DNA of 64,000 nucleotides from Limnephilus marmoratus (GCA_917880885.1 OU862934.1:35138734-35202733); one strand, 5' to 3'. Counted from the first letter of the stretch, positions 35,262-45,998 are shown. Notes: a model not told the origin generated them from the sequence alone. Numbers and translations are program-made.

Positions 35262-36099
35262 ATGAAAAATGTAGGCGTGTCCGTCAAACTACTATCAAAG
35301 ACAAGATGGAGTGCACATCACGACGCTGTTAAACCACTGAAGAATAATTTTGAGAAGCTTGTATCTCATGTTGCACACTCGAAGAGATGTGTGATCCCAG
35401 CACCAGCAAAGAAAGCGTTGAAAAAGAGAAGCAGCATCAACACTTATACCAGTTTTATGTGACTTCAGTTATCCATGCTATCTTTCCTTTTGGTTTTTCC
35501 TAGAAGAAGTTAATCAGACAAAAAAGTATACACAAAAATCTGGGCTATCATTTGAAAAGCGTGCAATAAAAAATAAAACTCATAAAAATTTTCTTCAAAA
35601 TCATGGTAGAAAAGGCTATTTGCTACGCAGCAAAAAAATGTGAGGACTTAGACATTCTGATTGAAGGAAAAAGAGGAAGGGGGAGATTACGAAAACGTAT
35701 GCCTGTAGAAATGGCCCGAGCTGCTGGACCTAGAGCAATGTTACGAAGAACTAGACCATCCAATAGATTTTACGAAGAACTAGACCATCGTTACAGGGCA
35801 ATGGATTTTATTCTGGTTACATTTAGTGTTATTCAGCTTAAAACGTTGGTAACATCACTAGAGGAAGGGGGAGATTACGAAAATGTATGCCTGTAGAAAT
35901 GGCCCGAGCTGCTGGACCTAGAGCAATGTTACGAAGAACTAGACCATCCAATAGATTTTACGAAGAACTAGACCATCGTTACAGGGCAATGGATTTTATT
36001 CTGGTTACATTTAGTGTTATTCAGCTTAAAACGTTGGTAACATCACTAGAAAAAGATCTTCGTGGAATGGGTACGTTCCCCATGTATCTAAAAAGATAA
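35262..36099 (+). pseudogene. hAT (ZMYM1/Tip100-like) transposase remnant with 188-bp tandem duplication
   Basis: 35262-35462 reads KLLSKTRWSAHHDAVKPLK, the strongly conserved L..TRWS.R..A segment of ZMYM1-like hAT transposases. Downstream, 35603-36099 has NRFYEELDHRYRAMDF. The segment 35673-35860 is repeated head to tail at 35861-36048, almost unchanged. Stops separate the pieces. The N-terminal zinc finger is not found. Confidence 0.65.
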
Positions 36100-36212
36100 A
36101 TGGGACCTCTGAAAAAAAAAATTATTTATGTTTTAAGTTCTGTTTTTTCGGTGATTGCGATTGATTTTTATTTTGCAAAATGTTTTTTTTTTTATTTGGA
36201 ATTCAGGTTCTG

Positions 36213-36490
36213 TAATGTAGAGTAATTAAGTATTTAATATGGAAAGAATACGATAGATGGCGGTAAGCATGTAACTTACACCATAGCTCGCCAGATGGCA
36301 TTGGCATACAAGAAGCAGTATCAGAGATATACTTTACGAGCTCCCGTGGCAAGGCTCCAGAAATTTACCTACCCCCGAATAGTAAACAGTCGAAGCTATC
36401 CAGCTAGGTTATTCAAGTAATAAACGCATTTATATTAAAAGAACCGTTATTAATAATTACTATCTGCCGAGGAAAGGGCAGACATAACAG
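36213..36490 (+). other. Possible solo LTR inside the hAT
   Basis: Sequence from TGTAATGTAG to GACATAACA (TG...CA), flanked by GGTTC and GTTTC (one mismatch). An AATAAA lies at about 36418. Neither a primer-binding site nor internal genes are present. Confidence 0.25.
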
Positions 36491-37500
36491 TTTCTAATTC
36501 AGTGGTGAGTGTATTCATACTTTTAAATTATTACTTCACGTAGCAAAAAGTGTTTTATTTGGAAAAGCACAGTATTATTAGTATATTTACCAAGTTTCGA
36601 TATCTTTCCAATTAATCAATCATATTAATTAACATATAACAGGATTAGTGTTACACAAAAAGGTGGCTACGTAGGTAATTGCGTAAATGTGAAATTCTAG
36701 GGAAATTTCACTTCAAAATCTAGCGAAATATTTTTTTTGGGCAGTTCATCCCTGTTCCCTGTTTTAAAATGGTGGAATGATGGCCAATGAATACTATGAC
36801 ATTTCGGTGTGAGAATTCGTTTTTTATTCAAGATTAACTGCTGTTAATATAGAAAAACATTGGTAAAATGTCCACATTTCACCGCTACTGTTATTGTATT
36901 TAATCAAAGTGCAATATAAAAACAAATCATCTTTTTCATTGCAAATACATGACATCGTATTTTGTGTCGACTTTAACCTCAAATAGGCAAAATTTATTCC
37001 AGATTGTCCGCAAATATAGCCCTTTTCGTAAATTGTTGAGGGCCTAAATTATGTTTCAACAAACACAATAACTATTATTTATCTAAATCTCTATAAACAG
37101 TATGAAAATAAACCAAAAACACGAAATGTTGAATTTCATATTCAAATGTCAATACAATAATACTGACAATACAATACACGCGATCACCAGGTGACAGTGG
37201 GTGAGTGTGACGCGTGACGTCACGATTCACCATTTCAGTAATGCCAACTTGACGCTGTGTTTCGAGGAGAGGTTTAAAAATGGACTTTTTAATAATTTTT
37301 TAAAAACTCTGCGTTTAATATTATGAAATAAAAGTTATATATTCAGAATCAGTGTTTATTGGTCTATATGAACATATTTTTTTAAAGCCATAATATTTTT
37401 CACTGGAGTTCCTTATTGAAAGAGACAGGGGAATCAATTTTGATAATGTGAACGAATAATTTAGTAAAATAAAGTCTCGTAAGCATGTTTAGTATTTGGT
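36491..37500. other. hAT interior without recognisable coding sequence
   Basis: AT-rich 3' part of the 4.5 kb hAT. No motif seen. Confidence 0.4.
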
Positions 37501-38004
37501 GTTTTATTTTAAGTAGGGGTGCTCAATACGAAACCGCCCCGGGTGCCAATCTACCCTACGCCGCCACTGAATACGGCTGCACGATAAATAAAAATAACTA
37601 AAAGCAACTCTTGGTTTAAACTTAATTACTTAAATAATTTTTCTTACTTGTTAGTAGTTCGGCTTCGATCAAAATAGGCACACATTATTTAAATAACCCG
37701 AGCTAAGAACTTAATAACCTATTTCTTTGCATACGTTTCTCCCCCTACATAAATAGTCGTTTCTCTTTACCTTTACCGTTTATTGTTTTACGTAAGCTTA
37801 CAATTTTTTTTGTTTGATTTCAAACGACATCAGCCTATTGTCTAATGTGGATTTTGAATAACATACTGGCAAAATTAATTCTACAAATTAATGTCCTTAA
37901 GGAATACGTTTTTAATCTCAAAGGTAATAATTATTTACAATTTTAAAGGTACTTCAGTCGTTATATCGAAAACAATATTGACCAGATTTCTTTCTTCATT
38001 TTAG

Positions 38005-38190
38005 ATGGCGAAAAAAAGATTAAACTGGCTAAATCAACTAAAAAACGAAATTGATTCTGACCTACATGAACAAAAAACGTTTGAAAAGAAGACGAAAATT
38101 GAGATTTTGAGTGATATATTGATTTCTTCGAAAACTAAAGATGGGAGAGATAAAAAAAATAGATACAACAGAAAACGAGCAATTAAGTAA
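38005..38190 (+). CDS. Small lysine-rich ORF of unknown function
   Basis: A 61-residue frame starts MAKKRLNWLNQLKNE and ends KNRYNRKRAIK. The ATG directly follows TTCTTCATTTTAG, a good splice acceptor, so this may be a coding exon beginning at its start codon. No domain is recognised. The charge pattern (Lys/Asp/Glu, a short helix-like start) is not diagnostic. An AATAAA-type sequence follows at about 38262. It could equally be an unrecognised transposon fragment. Confidence 0.25.
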   Translation: MAKKRLNWLNQLKNEIDSDLHEQKTFEKKTKIEILSDILISSKTKDGRDKKNRYNRKRAIK

Positions 38191-38281
38191 AGATTATCCG
38201 ATTGTAACCTGAAAATGCAATTACTCATGATTATATTACATGTATATGTATATAAAAAGTAATAAAAAAAAATTTAAAAAA

Positions 38282-38650
38282 TTGTTTTATCTCATTATAA
38301 TTGTGTAATTATAATCACTATATTTGTGATCTTAGCGAAAGATTAGAAAAATCCTTGTTTTTGTTTTATTTCATTATAATTGTGTAATTATAATCAGTTG
38401 TGTAGTTCTTAGCGAAATATTAGAAAAATTCCTATATTTTGTTATATTTCATTATAATTGTGTAATTATAATCTATTTGTGTTCTTAACGAAAGATTAGA
38501 AAAAAATCATATATTTTGGTTTTATCTCGTTATAGTTATGTAATTATAATCACTGTATTTGTGTTCTTAGCGAAAGATTAGAAAAATCCATGTTTTTTTT
38601 TATCTCATTATAATTGTGTAATCATAATGACGGTATTTGTGTTCTTAGAT
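38282..38650 (+). repeat. 78-bp minisatellite, about 4.6 units, each with a palindrome
   Basis: ATTATAATTGTGTAATTATAAT (two 9-base inverted arms) or a near form starts at 38294, 38373, 38451, 38529 and 38607, spacing 78-79. Between copies are GTTCTTAGCGAAAGATTAGA words. Confidence 0.92.
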
Positions 38651-39089
38651 CATATTTCTAACCATGATGGTAAGGGAAATACAACGATTTTTATGAGACC
38701 TATGTGAGTTGTTCTGAAATCCAAATAAATTAGCCTTAGGGGTTTTAAAGTACATAACTTGCAAAATGTCTGATTAGAGTAATTTAAATTACAATAAACT
38801 ACATGTTTAAAGTATGTGTGATATATTTGGGGCTGAAGGAGATAGGAAAACATAGTTCATAGATAAAAATAATTAAAAAGGCATGAAGTGAAACATATAT
38901 TTTATTAAAAATAATCAAATTGCAAAACACATAAGGATAATAAATCAAATACTTACTAAGACTTTATTTTGTCTTAGGTTTCCCTACATAAACTTGAGCA
39001 TTTCTTATGTTACCCATTGTGAAAATAGAAAAAAAAGTTGGGGAAACCTGAACTTTTATATTATCGTACCTATATAATTATAATCACTA

Positions 39090-39315
39090 ATTAAAGCCCA
39101 AAAAAATGTCATAAAAATTATATTAAAATACCTTAAAAAAATTGGCGCCGAGGAAATTTTCAATAATCTTAACGTCGCGTCGTGTCAATTAAACAATTCT
39201 GCTGTGAAGCAATACTACTTTAATAAACCCCACTTTCCTTTAACAATCAACAGCAACATTATAACTCAAAACTCAAATAAAAAGCAAACAATTCAATTCA
39301 ATTTATTCATTTAAA
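39090..39315 (+). pseudogene. LINE C-terminal fragment
   Basis: The open frame QKNVIKIILKYLKKIGAEE, then FNNLNVAS, resembles the post-RT region of the LINE family at 1-10281 (compare ILRVIMKKPF...REFNVLDVRQ at 47277-48410). Weak match. Confidence 0.4.
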
Positions 39316-39339
39316 AAATATTACAAAATTACAATGTCA

Positions 39340-39870
39340 AAGCGTTTTTAAAAGATAAAATATCTACAGCTATTAAAATAAACAGATTTAGACTAACAAC
39401 AACAAAGCTTGTCGTTTGAATTGTGCTCATTGATGTTAAACATATCGACATTCGAAGAGATTCTATTTAACAATAAGACAGCTCTCCCGACTGGCGTAAC
39501 CATTGGCAAGTTAGTTCTGCAAGCGGGGATATAAAACAGTCTATGCTGTCGGTGACGGAGATTAACCATTGGGAACATAGAAACTAATGCTCTCCATGAT
39601 AGCCGAGTTTTCGAACCGTACATGAATCAGTCTGAAGAAATGTGTTACAATGAGCACATCCCTTCATCCGGTCATGCCCAAGAGAAAATCAGTAGGTAGG
39701 ATAGAGCCACGGGTAGTAGTCATACTCCCTCAGGTAAAGAAATTTGGGAAATTTCTTCTGAACCTTCTCCAACAGCAGGGAATACTTCACTTGGTGTGGG
39801 CTCCAAACCACCGACCCAGTCTCAAGCCCACTCCTAACCAAACTCCTAACAAACACTCGACCGCGCTAAA
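39340..39870 (-). pseudogene. Jockey-like LINE C-terminal fragment
   Basis: The minus frames read SGLETGSVVWSPHQVKYS, then EKVQKKFPKFLYLREY, YYPWLYPTYFLLGM, and finally RLFYIPACRTNLPMVTPVG (39393-39623). This closely parallels the plus-strand fragment at 45283-45885, so both come from one family. Confidence 0.75.
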
Positions 39871-40109
39871 AAAACACCATATCATATATTTGTAATTCTT
39901 TCAGTAACTTCATATTATTTATATAATTAAATACAGGAGAGATCCCAGTGAAGATATCATCGCCTCAGTCACCAGCATTTCTTCACTACTCTAGAGCAGT
40001 CATCAGCGACAGTACCATACATAAACCACTGCCCTTTTCCATCAGAGTCGGAAGAAATTTCAGAAAAAGAAATAAATTGTATCATATGAAATTTAAGCAA
40101 CTAACTAAC

Positions 40110-40255
40110 AGGGCAGAGAAGATGGACCGCCAAACAACTCGGTCTTGGCACACACTCCTTACCTCGTTTACATTCATACATCGTCTCATACATGCTCTCC
40201 TATTATTCTGATTCTTGACATGGCCCGACTCAAGTATCTGATTCACTCGGTCAAC
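40110..40255 (-). pseudogene. RTE-type LINE extreme C-terminus
   Basis: The minus frame has RACMRRCMNVNEVRSVCQDR followed by VVWRS, the terminal segment of RTE-like ORF2. It matches the left part of the copy at 20245-20690. Confidence 0.6.
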
Positions 40256-40308
40256 GGAACCTATGTTATAATCTACGCATTCACGCGGCGCAGACACAGG
40301 TGGCGCCA

Positions 40309-40680
40309 ATTTAAGGTTAAAACACTTTTTGCAAGTTATGTTTTAAAATATTAAGGTAAATTAATTGTTTGTGCTCGTACGTATTCAATATGAATATGAA
40401 TAAATAGTTTCGTCCGTAAACAAACTCAAAACTTTCAATAAAGGATACAAAATTGGATTTGTAAGCGAAGCCTTTCTTGAAATATTTATTATAATTATTA
40501 TGTAATAAGCAGGCAGCATTCTTCTGATGCCCTCATATCTAATTTCACAATAGTTTGACATTAAATTAGTTGTAATTTGGGTTTGTTTATGGATAAAACT
40601 ATGTATTCATATTGAATACGTACGAGCGCCAAGCATAACTTGCAAAAAGTGTTTTAATATAAAATAATCAAATTGATGCA
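40309..40680. repeat. Fold-back repeat with about 110-base inverted arms
   Basis: The arms 40319-40437 and 40560-40668 are inverted copies: AAAACACTTTTTGCAAGTTATG, GCTCGTACGTATTCAATATG, ATAGTTT and GTAAACAAAC words appear in mirrored order. No clear target duplication. Part of the arm (GCATAACTTGCAAAAAG) also lies inside hAT copies 2 and 3 (about 23475 and 30420). Confidence 0.8.
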
Positions 40681-41090
40681 AACTGTGAATGCGTAATGCG
40701 TAGTAGGGACACAGGTTCCGTTAAACCACCAAAAACAATTCAACACAGATGATCAATATCAGTTGAGTACCGACATAGAATATACCATAAAAAAATATTA
40801 AAATACTTAAGTACTTTATCATTGGGAGGGTCTTCGGCCACATTTGAGTCCTTCGACCGCCTATGTTCATGAAACGATTATCCTAGTTGACTTCCAGAGA
40901 ATTATCCTCGTGCAGTCAGGTAGCGGGCGTCAAAAGCAGTCATAAGCGACAGCGATTTTCAATGCCACTCGCATCAATATCGGAAGAGATCTCTCTCTGT
41001 AAAAGAAATAAACGTATTTTCAGCCCGCTATCGGGTATACAAACCAAAAATACACTAGGTACAATGATGTTAAATACCATTTAAAGTTGG
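40681..41090. other. Unassigned stretch
   Basis: No gene or element boundary seen. Confidence 0.4.
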
Positions 41091-41962
41091 GGGAGGAATG
41101 CAGATCCTGCCAATGTTTGGAAATTAAATAAAAAGGCACTTTCTAGATGAGAAAAGTGTGGAGAAGCTGAATAAAACAAAAATTAAGGCGCGCTCGGCAA
41201 AATTGAGGGAGATACAGCCGTTCAAAGTATAAATAAAATGTCACTTCGCGAACCAGTACTGTCAGTCTGCCCGCCATTTTGTTACTAACCTAAGACCAAA
41301 GTGCCCCTTTATAACGCCTACTCGCGTCAAGGCAAGAAAAACATCCCAGTTTTCAAGTAGTTTAGCGGCTATGCTAGGTTTGTGTAACATGGATTGTGAT
41401 TCTGGCGTACAATTAATTCTGTTTTTCATAATTACGCGCCTTATCATTTATCCCACGAAGTCGGCTACAATCGTATCTAGGTTTGTATTAGGTCTGGGAT
41501 ACCAACATAAACAGTGAAAAAATGGTGAACGGACTGTCATAATATCAGATAAGTTTTAAGATTTTCACGGTCAAAAGCATTTTTGTTATATGTTAGTTAA
41601 AGTTAGTGGTGCTGGCGACATGGTATCGCTTCGAAGTAAATAAGCACACACTTCACGATTAAAAATTACACATCTACCGGATCTGCTGGATCTGCCCTGA
41701 TGATGGACACTGCAACGATGTCCGAAACGTTGGCTAAAAAAGGAGGTAGCGCAACACGGCATAACACCCCAAAAACAAATAACGAAAATGTCATAATATC
41801 AGTTCGCGAAGTGAAATTTTAAATACTTTGAACAGCTGTATCTCCCTCAATTTTGCCGAGCGCGCCTTAATTTATTTTTTAATCATCTTCTCCACACTTT
41901 TCTCATCTAAAAAGTGCCTTTTTATGAAATTCCCAGACATTGGCAGGATCTGCATTTCACCC
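41091..41962. mobile_element. 872-bp hAT-like MITE, short form
   Basis: Ends GGGAGGAATGCAGATCCTGC and, in reverse complement, GGGTGAAATGCAGATCCTGC, with the exact 8-bp duplication AAAGTTGG (41083-41090, 41963-41970). Inverted similarity runs about 170 bases inward (GAGAAAAGTGTGGAGAAG, AAGGCGCGCTCGGCAAAATT, GGGAGATACAGC). It holds a single copy of the segment that forms the 15-unit array in the relative at 59252-61681, and a hammerhead-like motif at 41697-41728. No transposase. Confidence 0.92.
41697..41728 (+). other. Hammerhead-like motif inside the MITE
   Basis: CTGATGA, one extra T, stem GGACA/TGTCC, then GAAACGTT. A short possible stem I (GCC before, GGC after) and the palindromic ACGT after GAA fit a minimal hammerhead. 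The extra base before stem II departs from the canonical core. Confidence 0.45.
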
Positions 41963-41970
41963 AAAGTTGG

Positions 41971-42740
41971 TAAAAACAACTTACATTTTGGGATTGGATG
42001 ACTTATGGACCAGCATTATCAAAGTATTTTGTTTCTCCATTTCATGAACAGCGGGAAACATGTATTTAAATTGCCTTTGCAGCCTGTTGGTCAACATACT
42101 GAAAGAGAAATTACATCAATTAGTGTCATAATACTTAATTACATACTTGTCTTACGTTTCTTAGCACAATAATACAGTAAAACAAATAATAATTAATGAG
42201 ATACATTGCAAAACCTAACCTCAAACACAAAGCGTTTACTTGCAGACATAATATTGCTTGGAGTTCGTTAATTCAGTTCGAGTCCGGAGCAAATACATAA
42301 TTAATGCGTTTAGTTACATTATATATTATAGCATTTACTTACCTTTGTTATTACTTTGTCCAGCAATCAATAAGTTATCGAATTCCAAACAATCAAACCG
42401 ATAATATGACATAATTGACATATTTTGATGAGCGTCACTTCACTTTTAAAGCAGTGAATGAGTAAAAAAAGTCACTACCATTAAAATAAGGTAGGTATGT
42501 ACCTTTTTAAGAAACGAAAATCTTCGAAACGGCTTTTATATGTTATTTTAAAATAGAATAAGATGTGATTAAAATGCAAGAGAATAAGACATAATTGTTT
42601 TTAACAGTTTTGTTTCAAAAACTTGCGTTACTCGATTGTATATAATTTATCAGTGTTTTCAAAGAATCTCTAACCCAATTTTTTAGGATTTTTACTAGGT
42701 CTCTCTCCTTAATACCATCTTGCAACGACAGCGGAAGAAA
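41971..42740. other. Unassigned AT-rich stretch
   Basis: No gene or element recognised. Confidence 0.4.
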
Positions 42741-42752
42741 CGGAATCGTTCA

Positions 42753-42787
42753 CTTGTAAGGCGGCAACAGATTCGCCGCCTTACAAG
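42753..42787. repeat. Perfect 13-bp GC-rich hairpin
   Basis: CTTGTAAGGCGGC, a 9-base loop, and the exact reverse complement GCCGCCTTACAAG. It lies in AT-rich sequence just left of an antisense LINE fragment. Confidence 0.9.
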
Positions 42788-42819
42788 CGACAGCATTGTT
42801 AGTGAATGCTAGCAGTTGG

Positions 42820-42990
42820 CTTAACGCAAAAAGAACGGGAATCGCGCTCCAGTACACTTAGCACCAGTGAGTTGTAAAGTATCCTAATTGTTAGTGGGTT
42901 TTGAAATGAGCATGAATTGCGAATGACAAAGCCCAGCAGTTTATACGCTCTGTCAACAATTAATATTATTATTACTCATTAAAACAAAAT
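42820..42990 (-). pseudogene. Jockey-like LINE fragment
   Basis: The minus frame reads DRAYKLLGFVIRNSCSFQN followed by IRILYNSLV. This is the segment after the LGI box in the families at 45283-45885. Broken on both sides. Confidence 0.65.
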
Positions 42991-43245
42991 AAAATTTATC
43001 CTTATTCAAGAAGTCAGTTTGGCAAATAACTTGTCAAGTATCTCAGGATACACTGTTTAGTTGAAATACAAGAAATCTACCAGTCCGCCTCAGCACAGGA
43101 CCATCTGGTGAGGAGGACTAAGAACAAACAGATGAAATATTTATATACATTATCATATCTTGTATTTCTCATCAAACCTGTAATTAAATAGTCACTAATA
43201 AAAAAAATCCTAATAGCATTGTATTATCCTTAGATGTAGTAATAC

Positions 43246-43391
43246 CTGCAGCACATAGTAGCAGTCATACTCAAAGCCGGGGCAGTGTCCCCCACAGCCC
43301 CCTCACACAGGGGCCTCGCTAGGCACGGGGCTTCGGGCCACCGCAGCACCCGACCACTCTCACAGCATTCCCCTGCACCGCTGCCTGATTC
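43246..43391 (-). other. Candidate cysteine-rich cellular exon
   Basis: A GC-rich 146-bp island between a good acceptor (CCTCTTTCCAG) and a good donor (CTGCAG then GTATTA). The first frame is open throughout (48 codons plus 2 bases) and begins ESGSGAGECCESGRVLRWPE. A second frame gives a very exon-like end, GGCGHCPGFEYDCYYVLQ, so one indel in the G5 run near 43283-43287 would join two Cys-rich halves. The family is not recognised; a secreted or extracellular Cys-rich domain is only a guess. Confidence 0.4.
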
Positions 43392-44713
43392 CTGGAAAGA
43401 GGGAGATAACATTGCTGTAATAAGGGCTGATTAAATACCAACCTCCTTCCTTCGTTTGGGTAATGACTATAAACAAGTTTTTAACATATTTAACCCGTCT
43501 AATCACAGGAGACCCAAGTTGTCCCAAAACATCATATGCCGTTATAATAACAGGAGACCCAGATTGTCCCAGAGCGACAGTGCATTATTAAAAGTTAGAT
43601 ATCTCTCTTCCTATCATGCGAATATTTGTGATTTCTTTTATGTTAGAAACGGAATGAAATAATGCTTCTCATTGTCTTAGAATTATATGAGCTAGGTTTT
43701 TCAGATATTTTACAAACCCGATCAAAAGTGACGGTTTAATTTTTCGCCAATTTGTGACGTATCACACATTTAAATGTAAAATAAAATTGTATGAAAGTGA
43801 TAAAAAGTGAGGTGACAGTTTTATTACAAATTTTATTTAGAAAAGGAGTCTGTATTTTAAATTTTAATTCGCAGGTATGCATTTTTTAACCAATTTAAAT
43901 TTCCAATATTAAAATTTTAATATTTAGAAACAAAAATATTAATTTCTAATAAACACACCGGAAAGATTATTTTATCTAGATTTTAGAACAATTTTTGTTT
44001 TTGCAAAAGCGTTAAAAAAACCCAATAAATAGGAACATTTAAAAAGCCTGGGAAGAACCAGGAATTTTGCGCACAAACCTTGATAGGCAAAATTTGACAG
44101 AAAATTATTTTCTTATTATTCGAAGGGTTAATTTAATTTATAATTTATATTGGAAAGAAGAACAACAAATTTAATTAAACGAACTACAAAACTTTGTTTC
44201 GACTTATTTCATCCATGTGTTGTAGGTACTTTATGTATTTATTGATAAACGCCCCTTTTCGGGGCTTTTACATATGAATGGGAAGAAATATACAGTATGT
44301 ATTAAACATAACTGAACTGCCTCAGAAACAATATTTTATATATGTTTAAAGATAAATTGAAGATGTCCACTGACTTGGTATTATTGCAAGGTACTGTTTA
44401 ATGTACAATACATTTTTTGTACTGGCAATTTTGAATGCTGGTCACATCGGACAAGTAATACTTTAGTTCCAATTTCTACCACCAAAATCATTCTCGTCCG
44501 AAGTGTCCTGGTGTGTACAGCGATTAGATTTAGCCTCGCAACTTTCTGTGATTTATTAATGTGTTGCGGTAATTGATTCATTGCAATATTCAACAATTTA
44601 ATAGTAATATTTAATAATTAATCCATCTTATCATACTCCCGTGACACATATGAAAGTGTTGATTTGGTAAGATTGACAGTTCCATAGTATAATTGTTTCC
44701 CTTCATTAGTATT
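43392..44713. other. Unassigned AT-rich stretch
   Basis: Contains two near-identical CAGGAGACCCA.(A/G)TTGTCCC words at 43505-43575 and a GCCCC-TTTTC-GGGGC hairpin near 44249. No coding sequence is recognised; the right part may be LINE 3' UTR. Confidence 0.4.
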
Positions 44714-45205
44714 CTAGTTAGTCCCAGAATTTATGCACTGAAATAAATCCTGACTTCTAGTATTACTTAGTGGTATCCAGAAGCTTATCAATTTAAGCAA
44801 TACCGGACAATCAAATAAATCATTTAGAATTTTATATAAGTCAGTGAAAATTCTCCTGTCTGACAATTTGTGCATATTCATATTATTTAACAGAGTGTCG
44901 TAGTTCAACATAATTGCTGGAATACCCATTTTAAAATTTAGAAAACATAAGAATTTGTTTTGTACTCTTTCAACAGCTTGTACAACATGTATATATAATG
45001 TCGATTCCAGACAGGAAAAATTGTACTCAAGTTGACTTCTTACGTAGGCAAAATATAACAGCGTAATACACTTTATATTGTTAAAATTTCTAGTTAGCCC
45101 AGTTATAAATCCCAACTTTTTAAGCCATTATTAGAGATTTCTGTTATGTGGTAAACAAAAGAAAGATTTGATTCAACAGTGATGCCTAAGTCTAAGTCTA
45201 ATAAC
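44714..45205 (-). pseudogene. LINE C-terminal fragment, head to head with the next one
   Basis: The minus strand reads DLGITVESNLSFVYHITEIS, a frameshift, then GFITGLTRNF, LLYFAYVRSQLEY, VERVQNKFLCFL and LSDRRIFTDLYKILN, with a stop at 44714. This is the thumb/C-terminal region of a Jockey-like LINE, from a different subfamily than the plus-strand copy to its right. Confidence 0.75.
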
Positions 45206-45282
45206 CAAGACCTGCGGCTTTCCGGGCGGTAACTATAACTACAAAATGTCTGATTCGTCTCTTCAGCACATTGTTGAGAGAT

Positions 45283-45967
45283 TTGGGAATCACATTTGAT
45301 GCGCACCTAACATTTCACGTCCACATAGAGACGATATGCAGCAAAGCTCTAAGAATGCTAGGATTTGTGCTAAGCAACTCCAGACACTTTTGCAGCTCAG
45401 CCGCGATTCGTTTGCTATACTATAGTTTAGTACGTAGCATTTTGGAAAGTGGTTCAGTAATATGGGGACCAGTGGATTTAACATACTCTCAAATGATTGA
45501 GAAAGTGCAAAAGAAGTTTCTGAGATATTTGTATCTTAGAGACTTCGGATATTATCCCTGGTTATATCCATCAGCCTTTTTGTCCGGCATGCTGGGTATT
45601 AATAGCCTCGCCGAAAGAAGGAAAACTGCTTTGCTGACAACAGCATATAAACTTTTAAACGGTAACATCTGTATTCCCGATATATTACAAAAATTTGAGT
45701 TTTATGTCCCCGACAACTTCACAAGAGCACGCAGACACAGAACTTTTGTTGTTCCGAGATGCAGAACTAACTTACCATTAGTAATGCCGCTCGGAAAAAT
45801 GATTATTTTACTAAATTTCCTGCCCCCTGATATAGATATTTTTAAACTAAATATTGATCAATTCAAAAACGCTACTATTACTTAATAAAATAAAATGTAT
45901 GTTTATTATTGGTTATGTATAACTGTAAATGTGCATTTAAAATAAAATAAATAAATAAATAAAATAA
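45283..45967 (+). pseudogene. Jockey-like LINE, C-terminal region with tail
   Basis: Open to a stop at 45885: DLGITFDAHLTFHVHIE, LGFVLSNSRHF, LLYYSLVRSILESGSVIWG, EKVQKKFLRYLYL, LAERRKTALLTTAYKLLNG and RHRTFVVPRCRTNLPLVMP. These follow the order of the post-RT region in Jockey-type LINEs. An (AAATA)n tail lies at 45938-45967. RT motifs are absent (5' truncation). One of the best preserved LINE segments here. Confidence 0.85.
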
Positions 45968-45968
45968 A

Positions 45969-45998
45969 AACTTTACCAACTGAGCTAATATATCCCTA
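45969..45998 (-). pseudogene. 5' half of a tRNA-like gene
   Basis: The minus strand reads GGGATATATTAGCTCAGTTG then GTAAAG: acceptor strand plus a D arm with a perfect box A (TAGCTCAGTTGG). It stops where the LINE tail begins. No anticodon or box B. Confidence 0.6.

Larger units (their letters stand above)
33093..37569 (+). mobile_element. 4.5 kb hAT element (CAGTGGCGGCGTA ends) containing a LINE and a Harbinger
   Basis: Left CAGTGGCGGCGTA and right (reverse complement) CAGTGGCGGCGTAGGG, both followed by CCGCCCCGGGTGCCA-type sequence. The exact duplication AATACGGC flanks it (33085-33092, 37570-37577). A ZMYM1/Tip100-like transposase remnant lies at 35262-36099. A LINE (33217-about 35100, minus) and, inside it, a Harbinger (33558-34680) were added later. 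The termini match the short element at 379-1476. Confidence 0.9.

Noticed and set aside
44240..44270. GCCCC-TTTTC-GGGGC stem as a terminator
   Set aside because: Rho-independent terminators do not apply in this nuclear eukaryotic context; chance hairpin.
44714..45885. 5' inversion (twin priming) of a single LINE
   Set aside because: The two opposed fragments cover the same protein region and differ in sequence, so they are two elements, not one inverted insertion.
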